DNA of 64,000 bases from Plantactinospora sp. KBS50. Lineage in GTDB: Bacteria; Actinomycetota; Actinomycetes; Mycobacteriales; Micromonosporaceae. Shown here one piece after another: positions 50,089-59,085 of this stretch (positions are counted from its first letter, which is position 1; every line of letters starts with the position of its first letter). The position numbers and the translations under genes were made by a program. The stretch is taken from contig NZ_CP022961.1 in assembly GCF_002285795.1 (NCBI RefSeq), forward strand, positions 6,283,501 to 6,347,500, read 5' to 3'. Under the pieces are notes generated by a model. The model was not told the DNA's origin, did not search any database, and saw nothing but the letters and a program-made list of their open reading frames with translations.

Positions 50089-50621
50089 GCCTCGCGGAGT
50101 TCTTCCACCTCGTCGCCGCAGCCCAGTGCCTGGCAGATGTCCGCCACCACATCCGATGGCAGCATCCCCTCACGGGCACAGAGCGCCAGCAGCCGGTTCG
50201 CCGGTACTCCGAGGTCGGCCAGCAGGTCGGCGTCGCCCACCGGGTCGGCGTCGGGGTCCGCGGCCGGTTCCTCCTCCGACTCGTCGGAGTCGTCCTCGTT
50301 CTCCTGCGCGGCCGGCTCGGTCACGGCGTCGATCTCCAGCGCCGGGCCCTTGATGTCGCCGACCAGCAGGGCGCCGATCCGCGACTCCTCCGCGAACGCC
50401 GAGTCGGAGCCGAACACCCGCAGGTCCTCACCGTCGTCGAGACGCAGGATGGCCAGGTAGGTGTCGTCGGATTCCACGAAGAGCAGCGACAGTTCGGCAT
50501 CCGGATCCACGTCGCGCAGCCGCTCGGCCACGTCGTCGAGGTCCGCGGCACCCGTCAGGTCGACCTCGGCGGCGACCCATCCGGCCTCGCCACGCGCCAC
50601 GCCTGCCGCGAAGTATGACAC
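50085..50621 (-). CDS. tRNA adenosine deaminase-associated protein
   Basis: A 178-aa actinobacterial protein co-translated with tadA. VSYFAAGVARGEAGW starts at the GTG at 50621, with a G-run just upstream. A highly acidic middle (ENEDDSDESEEEP) separates two conserved parts, LRLDDGEDLRVFGSDSAFAEE and the tail ALCAREGMLPSDVVADICQALGCGDEVEELREA-like region. The function is unknown; the constant pairing suggests it supports TadA. Confidence 0.85.
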   Translation of the reverse strand: MSYFAAGVARGEAGWVAAEVDLTGAADLDDVAERLRDVDPDAELSLLFVESDDTYLAILRLDDGEDLRVFGSDSAFAEESRIGALLVGDIKGPALEIDAVTEPAAQENEDDSDESEEEPAADPDADPVGDADLLADLGVPANRLLALCAREGMLPSDVVADICQALGCGDEVEELREA

Positions 50622-50962
50622 GGTCCCCCCAAATTCCCATCGGCGATCAACCGCACAACGTCGAATGGCCGTCACTCGTAACGGTGATTGTCGTCAGCCG
50701 TGACGGTAGCCGGTCGCCGCCGTCGGCGAGCGGGCAACTCCCGGCTTGACCAGCCGGATCACGCTCGCCTGCCGCCCGACTCAGTTTGGCGCCTCGCGAC
50801 GCCGGTCCAGACCGCCGCGCGGCGCCGATCCGAACCCCAGTGCGGCGCCGATCCGGACCGCCGTGCGGCGCCGGTGCAGACCGTGCGGCGCCGGTGCAGA
50901 CCGCGCGTCGCCGGTCACGATCGCGCGTCCGGCGCCGTTCGCTTTGGTACGCGGGGCGGCGC
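50622..50962. other. Upstream region of the tadA partner gene and GC-rich repeat tract
   Basis: No gene. An inverted repeat ccgtcac/gtgacgg (50669-50675 and 50700-50706) lies 48 bp upstream of the start and could be an operator. From about 50800 to 50930 come repeats of gcggcgccg(g/a)t type. Confidence 0.5.
50800..50930. repeat. Degenerate GCGGCGCCGGT-type tandem repeats
   Basis: Five or six units of about 20-23 bp built on gcggcgccg(g/a)t, two of them nearly identical (gtgcggcgccggtgcagacc). They are non-coding. They do not have CRISPR-like spacer structure. Confidence 0.65.
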
Positions 50963-51130
50963 TCAGCCGGCGAGCCGTCGCCGCGCCGCGATCAGTTCCC
51001 GGAGCTGCTGATGACGGGCCCGGCGAGGGCGCTCACGCGCCCGGACTCGCTTCGCGCCCGCAATCTCGGCGAGCAACTGAAGTCGGCGGCGGCTCCGGTC
51101 CGGATCGAGCCGCGGCAGCGTCGAGGACAT
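50963..51130 (-). CDS. Possible small basic protein (55 aa)
   Basis: MSSTLPRLDPDRSRRRLQLL continues to HQQLRELIAARRRLAG, rich in Arg and predicted helical. The compact sequence and location between two conserved genes make a real small protein possible, but arginine-rich frames are common in GC-rich DNA. ATG at 51130; no clear ribosome site. Confidence 0.35.
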   Translation of the reverse strand: MSSTLPRLDPDRSRRRLQLLAEIAGAKRVRARERPRRARHQQLRELIAARRRLAG

Positions 51131-51283
51131 GCGGCGAGCGTGCCCATTTCCGTCGGCCTCGTCAAGACCCCATTCGCATCGCTGCCGGCCGGACACGCTG
51201 CGCCGTCGCCGACGGCCGGCCGGGGTGCCGGCCGACACGGCGACAGACGGGCATGATGCGCAGGTCGGCCGTGTCGGGTCGGC

Positions 51284-51667
51284 CTACCAGAGCGGCCAGT
51301 CCCCGGATCCGCCCCAGCGCACGGCGACGACCACGGCGGCCACGCTCCAGCCGAGCGAGGTGGCCATGGCGATCCCCGCCGCGGCACCGCGATCGCCGTA
51401 ACGGGTGAGCAGCGCCGCGACCAGCCACGCGATGCCGCCGCCCAGCACCGTCCACCAGACGTAGCCGGCCAGGCTACGCCCGAGCAGCCCGAAACAGAGC
51501 AGCCAGGCGATCGTGACGACGATCCCGAGGGCCACCGCACCGCCGCGTACCGGATGCGGCTCGCGGTAGGTGGGACGGCTCGGCAGGCCGGGACCGGACG
51601 GGAACAACCCGGACGGTGACCGTGGCGCGGCCGCGGGCCGCCCCGGCCAGGTTGGCTGACCCATCAT
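51284..51667 (-). CDS. Small integral membrane protein
   Basis: A 127-aa protein with a 35-residue Pro/Arg/Ser-rich cytosolic N-terminus and three hydrophobic segments (AVALGIVVTIAWLLCFGLLG, YVWWTVLGGGIAWLVAALLT, IAMATSLGWSVAAVVVAV). The ATG pair at 51667/51664 follows a gagaggt site. Function unknown. Confidence 0.65.
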   Translation of the reverse strand: MMGQPTWPGRPAAAPRSPSGLFPSGPGLPSRPTYREPHPVRGGAVALGIVVTIAWLLCFGLLGRSLAGYVWWTVLGGGIAWLVAALLTRYGDRGAAAGIAMATSLGWSVAAVVVAVRWGGSGDWPLW

Positions 51668-51881
51668 CCGGACCTCTCGCCGTGCTGCGGAGCCGCCGAG
51701 GGCACCGGCCGGCTCCTTCACCGGCAGCCTACCCGGGCCGGCGGTGCGGCACCGCCAGCGTCGAGGGCGGCGGGTTCCCGGGCGGCGGCGGTTCCGGGCC
51801 GCGGTGCGGCGCCGCACGCCGCCGCCGCCGCGGGCAACGGCCCGGACGGCGGTACGCCGGCGCCTCTGTCAGGATGGCGAA

Positions 51882-52652
51882 ATGCCCTCATGGAACGAAC
51901 GGTCGCCGGCCGCACGGCGGCGGTCCGCGGCGATGACGGCCCTCGCCCTCGGCGCCCTCGCGGCCGCCGCCGGTTGCTCCGGGCCGGCCGATCCGGCGCC
52001 CCAGGCGGCGCCCTCACGGTCCATCCCGGACGGGGCGGCCGCCGGACCCACCCCGCGGGACGGATCGGGTACGCCGGGCGCCGCCGTACCCGCGCAGCCG
52101 GCGCCGCCCGCCTCGGCCCCGCTGCCGGGCGGTACGGCCGGGCCGTACGTGTTCCCGGTGCACACCGCGAAGGTCGCCTACCACCGGACCCACCACGACT
52201 ACCCGGCGGCCGACATCTTCGCCGACTGTGGATCCCCGGTGGTGGCCGTGACGTCCGGCACCGTCCTTGAGGTCAGCCGGGTTGACCGGTACCGCAAGTC
52301 CGGTCCGCAGGGGCCGGACAACGGCGGCAAGTCGGTGTCGCTGCTCGGCGACGACGGCGTGCGGTACTACGGGTCGCACCTGTCCGAGGTGGCGTCCGGG
52401 CTGGCGGCGGGCAGCCGGGTCGGCGCCGGCCAGTCGCTCGGTGCCGTGGGCCGGACCGGTAACGCCAGCAACGTCTGTCACCTGCACTTCGGCATTTCGC
52501 CGCCGTGCGCCCGTACCGGAGACTGGTGGATCCGGCGCGGGGTGGTGTGGCCGGCCCCGTTCCTGGACGGCTGGAAGCGCGCCGCGGACACCTCGCCCGT
52601 CGACACCGTCGCCGCCTGGAAGCGCGCCAACGGCTGCCCGCCGGCGCCGTGA
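51882..52652 (+). CDS. M23-family (LytM) peptidase lipoprotein
   Basis: A 256-aa secreted protein. Signal peptide with lipobox AAAAGC (C32), a Pro/Ala-rich spacer, and a LytM domain with HHDYPAADIFADCGSPVVAV (HxxxD metal site) and CHLHFGIS (HxH). It would cleave peptidoglycan cross-bridges or be a catalytic-site-bearing activator. CAGGAT lies 6 nt before the ATG, suggesting a leaderless start. Confidence 0.9.
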   Translation: MPSWNERSPAARRRSAAMTALALGALAAAAGCSGPADPAPQAAPSRSIPDGAAAGPTPRDGSGTPGAAVPAQPAPPASAPLPGGTAGPYVFPVHTAKVAYHRTHHDYPAADIFADCGSPVVAVTSGTVLEVSRVDRYRKSGPQGPDNGGKSVSLLGDDGVRYYGSHLSEVASGLAAGSRVGAGQSLGAVGRTGNASNVCHLHFGISPPCARTGDWWIRRGVVWPAPFLDGWKRAADTSPVDTVAAWKRANGCPPAP

Positions 52653-52656
52653 TGGC

Positions 52657-52662
52657 TACCGT
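52657..52662 (+). promoter_or_regulatory. -10 hexamer TACCGT of a leaderless transcript
   Basis: TACCGT ends 6 nt before the ATG at 52669, within 10 bp of the upstream gene's stop, giving the PHP gene its own promoter. Confidence 0.55.
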
Positions 52663-52668
52663 GGTGCC

Positions 52669-53745
52669 ATGACCGCCCGGGACGCGATCGCCGACCTGCG
52701 CCGCATCGCCTTCCTGCTCGAACGGGCCAACGAGGCGACCTATCGGGTACGCGCCTTCCGCACGGCCGCGAAGACGCTCGCCGACCTGCCCGCCGCGGAG
52801 GTGGCGTCCCGGGCCGAGGCGGGCACCCTCACCGAGTTGTCGGGGGTGGGCGACGTGACGGCCCGGACCGTGGCCGAGTCGCTGCGCGGCGAGGAACCGG
52901 TGTACCTGCGCCGGCTGGTCGCCACCGAGGGGCTGGACCTGGACGAGGCAGCCAGCGGGCTACGGGCGGCGCTGCGCGGCGACTGCCACACCCATTCGGA
53001 CTGGTCCGACGGCGGCTCGCCGATCGAGGAGATGGCGTTGGCCGCGGTCGAGCTGGGTCACGAGTACGTCGTGCTCACCGACCACTCGCCCCGGCTGACC
53101 GTGGCCCGTGGCCTGACCGCGGACCGGCTGCGCCGGCAGCTCGACTTCGTGGCCGCCGTCAACGCCCAGTTGCCCGAGGGGTTCCGGATTCTGACCGGCA
53201 TCGAGGTGGACATCCTCGCCGACGGTTCCCTGGATCAGCGGGAGGATCTGCTGGCCCGGCTGGACGTGGTGGTCGGCTCGGTGCACAGCGGGCTGAACGA
53301 CGACCGGGGCCGGATGACGCGCCGGATGGTGACCGCGATCGCCAACCCGCATCTGGACATCCTGGGCCACTGCACCGGCCGGATGGTCGCCGCCCGCCCA
53401 CCCGGGGTGACCGGCCCGGGTGACCGGGGGCATCGGGCGCGGACCCGCCGGCCGAGCGAGTTCGACGCGGAGGCGGTCTTCGCGGCCTGTGTCGAGCACG
53501 ACAAGGCCGTCGAGATCAACTCCCGGCCGGAGCGCCAGGACCCGCCGAAGCGGCTGATCCGGTTGGCGCTGGAACTGGGCTGCCGGTTTGCCATCAACAC
53601 CGATGCGCACGCGCCCGGACAACTGGACTGGCAGCGGTTCGGGTGTGACCGGGCGGCCCGCTGCGGCGTCGAGCCCGAGCGGGTGGTCAACACCCTCCCC
53701 GCGGACCGGCTACTGGCCTGGGCCGGCTCGCACGGCGGCGGCTGA
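52669..53745 (+). CDS. PHP-domain hydrolase with N-terminal helix-hairpin-helix
   Basis: A 358-aa protein like the PHP half of bacterial X-family DNA polymerases. Residues 1-100 form a HhH-type region (ELSGVGDVTARTVAESL); the PHP domain has GDCHTHSDWSDG, LTDHSPR, GIEVDIL, and INTDAHAP metal ligands. No polymerase domain is present. It is probably a metal-dependent phosphoesterase or histidinol-phosphatase-like enzyme. Its last 36 bp overlap the convergent EamA gene. Confidence 0.88.
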   Translation: MTARDAIADLRRIAFLLERANEATYRVRAFRTAAKTLADLPAAEVASRAEAGTLTELSGVGDVTARTVAESLRGEEPVYLRRLVATEGLDLDEAASGLRAALRGDCHTHSDWSDGGSPIEEMALAAVELGHEYVVLTDHSPRLTVARGLTADRLRRQLDFVAAVNAQLPEGFRILTGIEVDILADGSLDQREDLLARLDVVVGSVHSGLNDDRGRMTRRMVTAIANPHLDILGHCTGRMVAARPPGVTGPGDRGHRARTRRPSEFDAEAVFAACVEHDKAVEINSRPERQDPPKRLIRLALELGCRFAINTDAHAPGQLDWQRFGCDRAARCGVEPERVVNTLPADRLLAWAGSHGGG

Positions 53746-54798
53746 CGCGGACGTCCCGCCGGCGGCCGGGTCGGACGCTCCGGATTCCGGGATGGCCGGT
53801 CCGGATTCCGGGCCGGACGCTCCGGATGCCGCGCCGGCCGGCGGTCCGGGCGGGATGCCCGGTGCCGGCTCCGCTGCGCCGACCGGCCGACGCGGGCTCC
53901 CCTGGGAGATGGCCACCCCAGCGAGCACAATCGCGGCACCCACCGGCTGGTACCAGCTCAACGGTTCGTGCAGGACGAGCACGCCGATGGCCACCGCGAA
54001 GACCGGGATCAGGTACGTCACCATCGAGGCGGTGCTGGCGCCGATCATCCGGATGTTCCGCATGTTGATCACGAACGCGAGGCCGGTGCCGAGCGCGCCG
54101 AGCGCCAGCACGCTGCCCACCACCGGCAGGGACAGCCGGGTCGGCACCGGTGGCGGTCCCGCCACGATGGGCGCGATCACCGCCAGCAAGACGGTCGCCA
54201 CCAGCAGCTGGATCGCCGACAGGGCCAGGCCGGACTCCCGGCGGCCGGCCACGAAACGCTTCTGGTACGGGATGGCCACGCCGTAGCAGGCGGCGGCGCC
54301 GAGGCACATGAGCTGCCCGGTCAGATGCGAACCGCCGATCCCCCGCCACACGCCGAGCACCACCAGAACGCCGAGGAAACCCAGCGCCATGCCGACACCC
54401 CGGCGCAGGGTCATCCGCTCGGTGCGGAAGACGACCACCGCCAGCGGCAGCACCATCAGGGCCGTCGTGGCGTTCCAGATCCCGGCCAGCAGCGAGGAGA
54501 CGCGCTGTTCGCCGTACCCGAAGAGGGTGAACGGCAGCGCGACGCCGACGCCACCGACCACCACCATGTGCAGCCAGAGCCGCGGATCCCGGGGCAGCCG
54601 GTCGCGGAAGGCGGCCAGCAGCACCAGCAGGGTCAGCGCGCCGGTCAGGACCCGACCGAGCGTCACGTACAGGGGGTGCAGTTCCCGCACCCCGACCTTG
54701 ATGAAGAGGAAGCTGGAGCCCCAGATGGCCGCCAGGACGAGGAATCCCGGCAGCCAGCGCCGGAGATCGACCCGGCCGGGTGTGGTAGCGGCGTTCAC
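53710..54798 (-). CDS. EamA/DMT family transporter
   Basis: A 362-aa protein with ten predicted helices in two EamA halves (FLVLAAIWGSSFLFIKVGV begins the first; GQLMCLGAAACYGVAIPYQ the second) and a Pro/Gly/Ser-rich tail. These export metabolites or amino acids; substrate unknown. The GTG at 54798 is used; another in-frame GTG lies nine bases upstream. Confidence 0.88.
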   Translation of the reverse strand: MNAATTPGRVDLRRWLPGFLVLAAIWGSSFLFIKVGVRELHPLYVTLGRVLTGALTLLVLLAAFRDRLPRDPRLWLHMVVVGGVGVALPFTLFGYGEQRVSSLLAGIWNATTALMVLPLAVVVFRTERMTLRRGVGMALGFLGVLVVLGVWRGIGGSHLTGQLMCLGAAACYGVAIPYQKRFVAGRRESGLALSAIQLLVATVLLAVIAPIVAGPPPVPTRLSLPVVGSVLALGALGTGLAFVINMRNIRMIGASTASMVTYLIPVFAVAIGVLVLHEPLSWYQPVGAAIVLAGVAISQGSPRRPVGAAEPAPGIPPGPPAGAASGASGPESGPAIPESGASDPAAGGTSASAAAVRAGPGQ

Positions 54799-54936
54799 GT
54801 GTGCCACTCTCGTCCCCGGGTACGACAGTGGTCGCGCGATTTTCCGGTTGATGTGTCCAGCGGCACATCCGTACCCCTCCTGGGACGCTTTCCCAGGCCA
54901 CGGCCGGCCGGCGCGCGCGGGTAGCGCTCGCTCGCG

Positions 54937-54942
54937 TAGGGT
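54937..54942 (+). promoter_or_regulatory. -10 hexamer TAGGGT of a leaderless transcript
   Basis: TAGGGT ends 7 nt before the GTG at 54950 and fixes the start of the DUF885 gene; a much longer in-frame extension upstream runs antisense to the EamA gene and is spurious. Confidence 0.65.
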
Positions 54943-54949
54943 TCGGCCC

Positions 54950-56620
54950 GTGGGAAGAATCGACGATCTCGCCAACCGGTACGTCGCCGACTGGGCCCGG
55001 CTGAGCCCGACCGGCGCCACCTTCGTCGGCATCGACGGCTACGACGACCAGCTCGACGACCTGTCACCGGCGGGCTACGCGGCGCGGACCGAGCTGGACC
55101 GCCGCACCCTCGCCGCGCTCGACGCGATCGAGCCGGAGACCGAGCGGGAACGGATCGCGCAGGAGTCGATGCAGGAGCGGCTCGGGCTGCGGGTGGCCCT
55201 GGACGAGGCCGGCGTGACGACCAGCCAGGTCAGCGTGATCACGAGCGGGCTGCACGACCTGCGCGCGGTCTTCGACCTGATGCCCACCGAGGGCGAGGCG
55301 GCGCTGGCCAACATCGCCGCCCGGCTGAACGGCTTCGGCGCCGCGCTGGAGGACTACCAGACCACGCTGCGCGAGGCCGCCGACGCGGGGAAGGTCAGCG
55401 CCCGCGCCCAACTGCTCGAAGTGGTCAAGCAGTGCGACATCTGGGTGGATCCGGCCGGCGACAACTTCTTCCACGGTCTGGTGGAGCGGCTGAAGGCCAG
55501 CGGCCCGGTCGAGTCGGACCTGCGCCGGGGCGCGTCGGCGGCGACCGCGGCGACGGCCCGGTTCGGCCAGTTCCTCCGGGATGAGCTGGCCCCGCGGGGC
55601 GCGGACAAGCAGGCGGTCGGCCGGGAGCACTACACGCTCGCCTCGCAGTACTTCCTCGGTGCGAAGATCGACCTCGACGAGACGTACGCCTGGGGGTTCG
55701 CCGAGCTGGCCCGGCTGGAGAGCGAGATGCGCGACGTGGCCGCGCGGATCGTCGGTCCGGGCGCCACCGTGGACGAGGCGGTGGCGACGCTGGACGCCGA
55801 TCCGGCGCGCACCATCGGGGGCAAGGAGGCCTTCCGGGACTGGATGCAGGCCCTGGCCGACAAGGCGATCAGCGAGCTGCACGGCACGCACTTCGACATC
55901 CCGGAGCAGGTCCGCCGGATCGAGTGCTGCCTCGCGCCGACCAGCGACGGGGGCATCTACTACACCGGCCCGAGCGAGGACTTCTCCCGTCCGGGCCGGA
56001 TGTGGTGGGCGGTGCCGCACGGCATCACCGACTTCTCCACCTGGCGCGAGGTGACCACGGTCTTCCACGAGGGCGTGCCGGGCCACCATCTCCAGGTCGG
56101 GCAGACCGCCGTCCGGGCCGAGCTGCTCAACCGCTGGCAGCGGCTGCTCTGCTGGGTCTCCGGGCACGGCGAGGGCTGGGCGCTGTACGCCGAGCGCCTG
56201 ATGGACGAGCTGGGCTACCTGCAGGACCCGGGCGAAAAGCTCGGCATGCTGGACGGCCAGGCGCTGCGGGCGGCCCGGGTGATCGTGGACATCGGCATGC
56301 ACCTGGAGCTGGAGATTCCCCGGGACAACCCGTTCGGCTTCCACCCCGGCGAGCGGTGGACGCCCGAGCTGGGCTGGGAGTTCATGCGGGCGCACTGCCG
56401 GGTGCCCGACGAGAACCTGCGGTTCGAGCTGAACCGCTACCTCGGCTGGCCCGGCCAGGCTCCGTCGTACAAGGTGGGCGAGCGGATCTGGCTGCAGGCA
56501 CGGGACGAGGCCCGGGCCCGGCACGGCGCGGACTTCGACCTGAAGGAGTTCCACCGCCGGGCGCTCGACCTCGGGTCGCTCGGTCTGGACCCGTTCCGGT
56601 CGGCGCTGGCCCGGTTCTGA
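54950..56620 (+). CDS. DUF885 family metallopeptidase-like protein
   Basis: A 556-aa soluble protein of the DUF885 family. The zinc motif HEGVPGHHLQ (HEGxPGHH) and the downstream EGWALYAERLMDELG are intact, the gluzincin-like active centre of these proteins. The GTG start (VGRIDDLANRYVADW) is set by the leaderless -10. Probably a cytosolic carboxypeptidase-like enzyme; substrate unknown. Confidence 0.9.
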   Translation: MGRIDDLANRYVADWARLSPTGATFVGIDGYDDQLDDLSPAGYAARTELDRRTLAALDAIEPETERERIAQESMQERLGLRVALDEAGVTTSQVSVITSGLHDLRAVFDLMPTEGEAALANIAARLNGFGAALEDYQTTLREAADAGKVSARAQLLEVVKQCDIWVDPAGDNFFHGLVERLKASGPVESDLRRGASAATAATARFGQFLRDELAPRGADKQAVGREHYTLASQYFLGAKIDLDETYAWGFAELARLESEMRDVAARIVGPGATVDEAVATLDADPARTIGGKEAFRDWMQALADKAISELHGTHFDIPEQVRRIECCLAPTSDGGIYYTGPSEDFSRPGRMWWAVPHGITDFSTWREVTTVFHEGVPGHHLQVGQTAVRAELLNRWQRLLCWVSGHGEGWALYAERLMDELGYLQDPGEKLGMLDGQALRAARVIVDIGMHLELEIPRDNPFGFHPGERWTPELGWEFMRAHCRVPDENLRFELNRYLGWPGQAPSYKVGERIWLQARDEARARHGADFDLKEFHRRALDLGSLGLDPFRSALARF

Positions 56621-56735
56621 CCCCGGACCGGCGCCGACCGGCGGCCTGGCCGGTGGTCCGGTGCCGGGACCAGTGCGGCCGTACCGCCGGCCGGCGCCGG
56701 AACCTCCCGGCGTTCGCCCGGTACGGGTGCCGGGC

Positions 56736-58364
56736 TCAGTGCAGCTTCGCCGCCAGTGGCCTCGCCGTCAGCGTGTCGGAGACGACCAGGGCGAGCTGGA
56801 CGTCCGGCTTGTCGAAGGTGATCGGGATCGGCAGGGACAGGTCGATGCCGTCCGGCGGCAGCGGCGAGTCCGGGGTGAGCGTCAGCTTGATGCCGAGGAT
56901 CCACCCGACGAACCGGGTGGTGTAGAAGACCACGTGCCCGTCGACCGTGAGCTGGTTGCTCTCGTAACGCAACGCCGGCGGGGCGCCCGCGATCTGGAGT
57001 ACGAAGTCGTCGGTGACCGCCCGGCTCATCGAGAACTTGAGCACCGGCAGCGGGCCGGCCGGGGTGGGGAAGTCCGACACGATGCCCTCGTACCTGAGGT
57101 TGGACATCACCAGTTTGCTGCCGGTCAGCCGGGACGGCGCGTTGGCCGCGACCGGGGTGTTCGGGTCGGCGGCGAGCCGGGCGACGCTGCCCTTGGCCGG
57201 CCCGCCGGACGGCGCCGTGGACGGCCCGCAGGCCGCGGCGGGCGGCGCGGACCGGCGCGGCGCGGCCGGACCGGCACTCGCCGCCGGGGCGCCACTCGGG
57301 GCCGGCGTGGCCGCCGGGGCGCTCTGGCTGGGCGACGGGGTGGGATCGGCGGACTCGTCCGAGCCGAGCCCCAGGAGATCGCCGATGCCGTCCACGATGC
57401 CGTCGACGATGCCGGTCAGGATGCCGCCGGGCCGGTTCTCCGTCGGGGTGGGGGACGCCGAGGGCGAGGCCGGAGCGGGGGTCGGATCGGTGGACCGGGC
57501 CGTCGGGCTGGCCGGGGCGCCGCTCGTGCTCGGCTGGGCCGCCGGCGGGCACGGTGCCGCGACCGCCGGGTCGGCACGGTGCAGCACCACCGCGCCGGTC
57601 ACCGCCAGGCTGCCGACCAGGAGCAGGGCCGCCAGCGGGCCGGCCTGTGACCGGCCCCGCCCGTCCAGCTCCGGCGCCGGTTCGCGCAGCGGGTTACGGG
57701 GCTGTGGCAACGTGTCGGTGAGCAGGTCCGCCGGAGCGTCCGTGGCGTGGACCCCGGTCGCCGCTTCCTCAGGCCGGACCTCGGGCACCGCCGCCTCGGT
57801 CGTCACTGCCTCGGTCCGCGTCCGCTCGGTGGCGTCCTGCGGGTCCTCACCCGGCGTCCCGGTCGGGACGTCCTCCCGACGCTCCGAGGGGAACGGCACC
57901 AGGTCCCCGGCCTCCCCCGGCTCGTCCTCGTACGGCAGGTCCGGCGCGGGGACCGGCTCGACGGGCGCGGGAAGCGAGCGCGGCGTCCAGGCGAAGCCCA
58001 GCGCCGCGCCGACCATCCCGAACAGCATGCCGATGAACCAGCCGCCGAAGTTGACGGCGATCAGCGAGTAGACGGCGGTCAGCGAGCCGATGATCGAGTA
58101 GAACAGCCGCTGCTGGGGCGAGACCCACAGCAGTACGCCGCAGGTCGCCAGGATGGTGGGGATCAGCCAGGACAGGAAGCCGGTCGGTCCGAAGTGCACC
58201 TCAAGGGCGCCGAGGCTGCGCTGGGTGCTCTCGAAGATCTCCACGCCGGCGAGCAGCAGGAAGAGCCCGCCCCAGAACGGCCGGGAGCGCCGCCAGCGGC
58301 GGAAGGCGCGCCAGGCCCGGGTCGGTGCACCCGGACGGGCGTGCTGCGGCTCGACGGTGGTCAC
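56736..58364 (-). CDS. DUF6114 domain membrane protein
   Basis: A 542-aa protein. The first 140 residues hold about four membrane helices (FWGGLFLLLAGVEIFES, FLSWLIPTILATCGVLLW, GWFIGMLFGMVGAALGFAW) matching DUF6114. A long acidic/Thr/Pro linker, a further helix (LAALLLVGSLAVTGAVVL) and a large secreted C-terminal domain follow. It is encoded after a DUF6230 protein, the constant pairing in Streptomyces and relatives. GTG start at 58364. Function unknown; the pair looks like an envelope assembly with a small exported partner. Confidence 0.82.
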   Translation of the reverse strand: MTTVEPQHARPGAPTRAWRAFRRWRRSRPFWGGLFLLLAGVEIFESTQRSLGALEVHFGPTGFLSWLIPTILATCGVLLWVSPQQRLFYSIIGSLTAVYSLIAVNFGGWFIGMLFGMVGAALGFAWTPRSLPAPVEPVPAPDLPYEDEPGEAGDLVPFPSERREDVPTGTPGEDPQDATERTRTEAVTTEAAVPEVRPEEAATGVHATDAPADLLTDTLPQPRNPLREPAPELDGRGRSQAGPLAALLLVGSLAVTGAVVLHRADPAVAAPCPPAAQPSTSGAPASPTARSTDPTPAPASPSASPTPTENRPGGILTGIVDGIVDGIGDLLGLGSDESADPTPSPSQSAPAATPAPSGAPAASAGPAAPRRSAPPAAACGPSTAPSGGPAKGSVARLAADPNTPVAANAPSRLTGSKLVMSNLRYEGIVSDFPTPAGPLPVLKFSMSRAVTDDFVLQIAGAPPALRYESNQLTVDGHVVFYTTRFVGWILGIKLTLTPDSPLPPDGIDLSLPIPITFDKPDVQLALVVSDTLTARPLAAKLH

Positions 58365-58405
58365 GGGTTGCTCCCTCGCGGTGCTCGGCGGGTGGTGAGA
58401 CGGTT

Positions 58406-58446
58406 CCGCCGGTTCCGTGGTGGGCGCCCCACCACGGAACCGGCGG
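58406..58446 (-). terminator. 19-bp perfect hairpin between DUF6230 and DUF6114 genes
   Basis: Arms 58406-58424 and 58428-58446 with a 3-base loop (cgc), just after the DUF6230 stop. It may attenuate transcription into the DUF6114 gene or stabilise the upstream mRNA so that DUF6230 is made in excess. No T-run follows. Confidence 0.8.
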
Positions 58447-58452
58447 TGCAGG

Positions 58453-59085
58453 TTAACCCTTGGGCGCCTCGTTCAGCGGACCCCACGGCACGCACTTGAA
58501 CTGCGCCGGGTCGCCGAGGTTCACCTTGAGCTGGAGGTTGTTCAGCCGGAACGTGCCGGCGCTTGTGTACCGGGCGACCTGGCCGAGGTCGTTGATGGTC
58601 ACGTGGTCGGCCTTCTGCCCGAACGCGCCGGCGTCGCCGCCGAGCGGTCCGGCGTCCACGCCGATCTTGATGTTCTTGAACGTCGCGTCACCGCGCAGCT
58701 CGTCCATGCCGATCAGCAGGTCGTCGGCGTGCGCCGGGTGGGCCGGATCGGTGCCGGCCTTGATGGTCACCGTGACCGGCGCACCGCCCACGTTCACCGA
58801 CTGGCACATGTTGTAGAGGTCGGCGCTGCGGATTCCCGAGACGGCGACCGGGTGGGCGGCGTCCTTGTCCACGGCCACGCCGCCGTACTGGGTGAATCCC
58901 TCGCCCTCGAGCCGGTCCGCGGCCACCTGGAAGGTCGAGCCGGAGACGTTGAGCGACGCGGCGATGGCGCCGTTTGCCATGCCGACGACGATGCCGCCGG
59001 CCACGACGGCGCTCGGCACCATCAGGGCCGCGAACCGCCGCCATCTGGTGCGTCCCTGCACCAGATTGTCACGGGAATCCTGCAC
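58453..59085 (-). CDS. DUF6230 family exported protein
   Basis: A 210-aa protein. An N-terminal cytosolic basic stretch and one hydrophobic segment (FAALMVPSAVVAGGIVVGM) precede an exported beta-rich domain (SLNVSGSTFQVAADRLEGEG ... LRLNNLQLKVNL), matching DUF6230. GTG at 59085 has GAGGAGG four bases upstream. Always followed by a DUF6114 gene in actinomycetes. Function unknown. Confidence 0.85.
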   Translation of the reverse strand: MQDSRDNLVQGRTRWRRFAALMVPSAVVAGGIVVGMANGAIAASLNVSGSTFQVAADRLEGEGFTQYGGVAVDKDAAHPVAVSGIRSADLYNMCQSVNVGGAPVTVTIKAGTDPAHPAHADDLLIGMDELRGDATFKNIKIGVDAGPLGGDAGAFGQKADHVTINDLGQVARYTSAGTFRLNNLQLKVNLGDPAQFKCVPWGPLNEAPKG

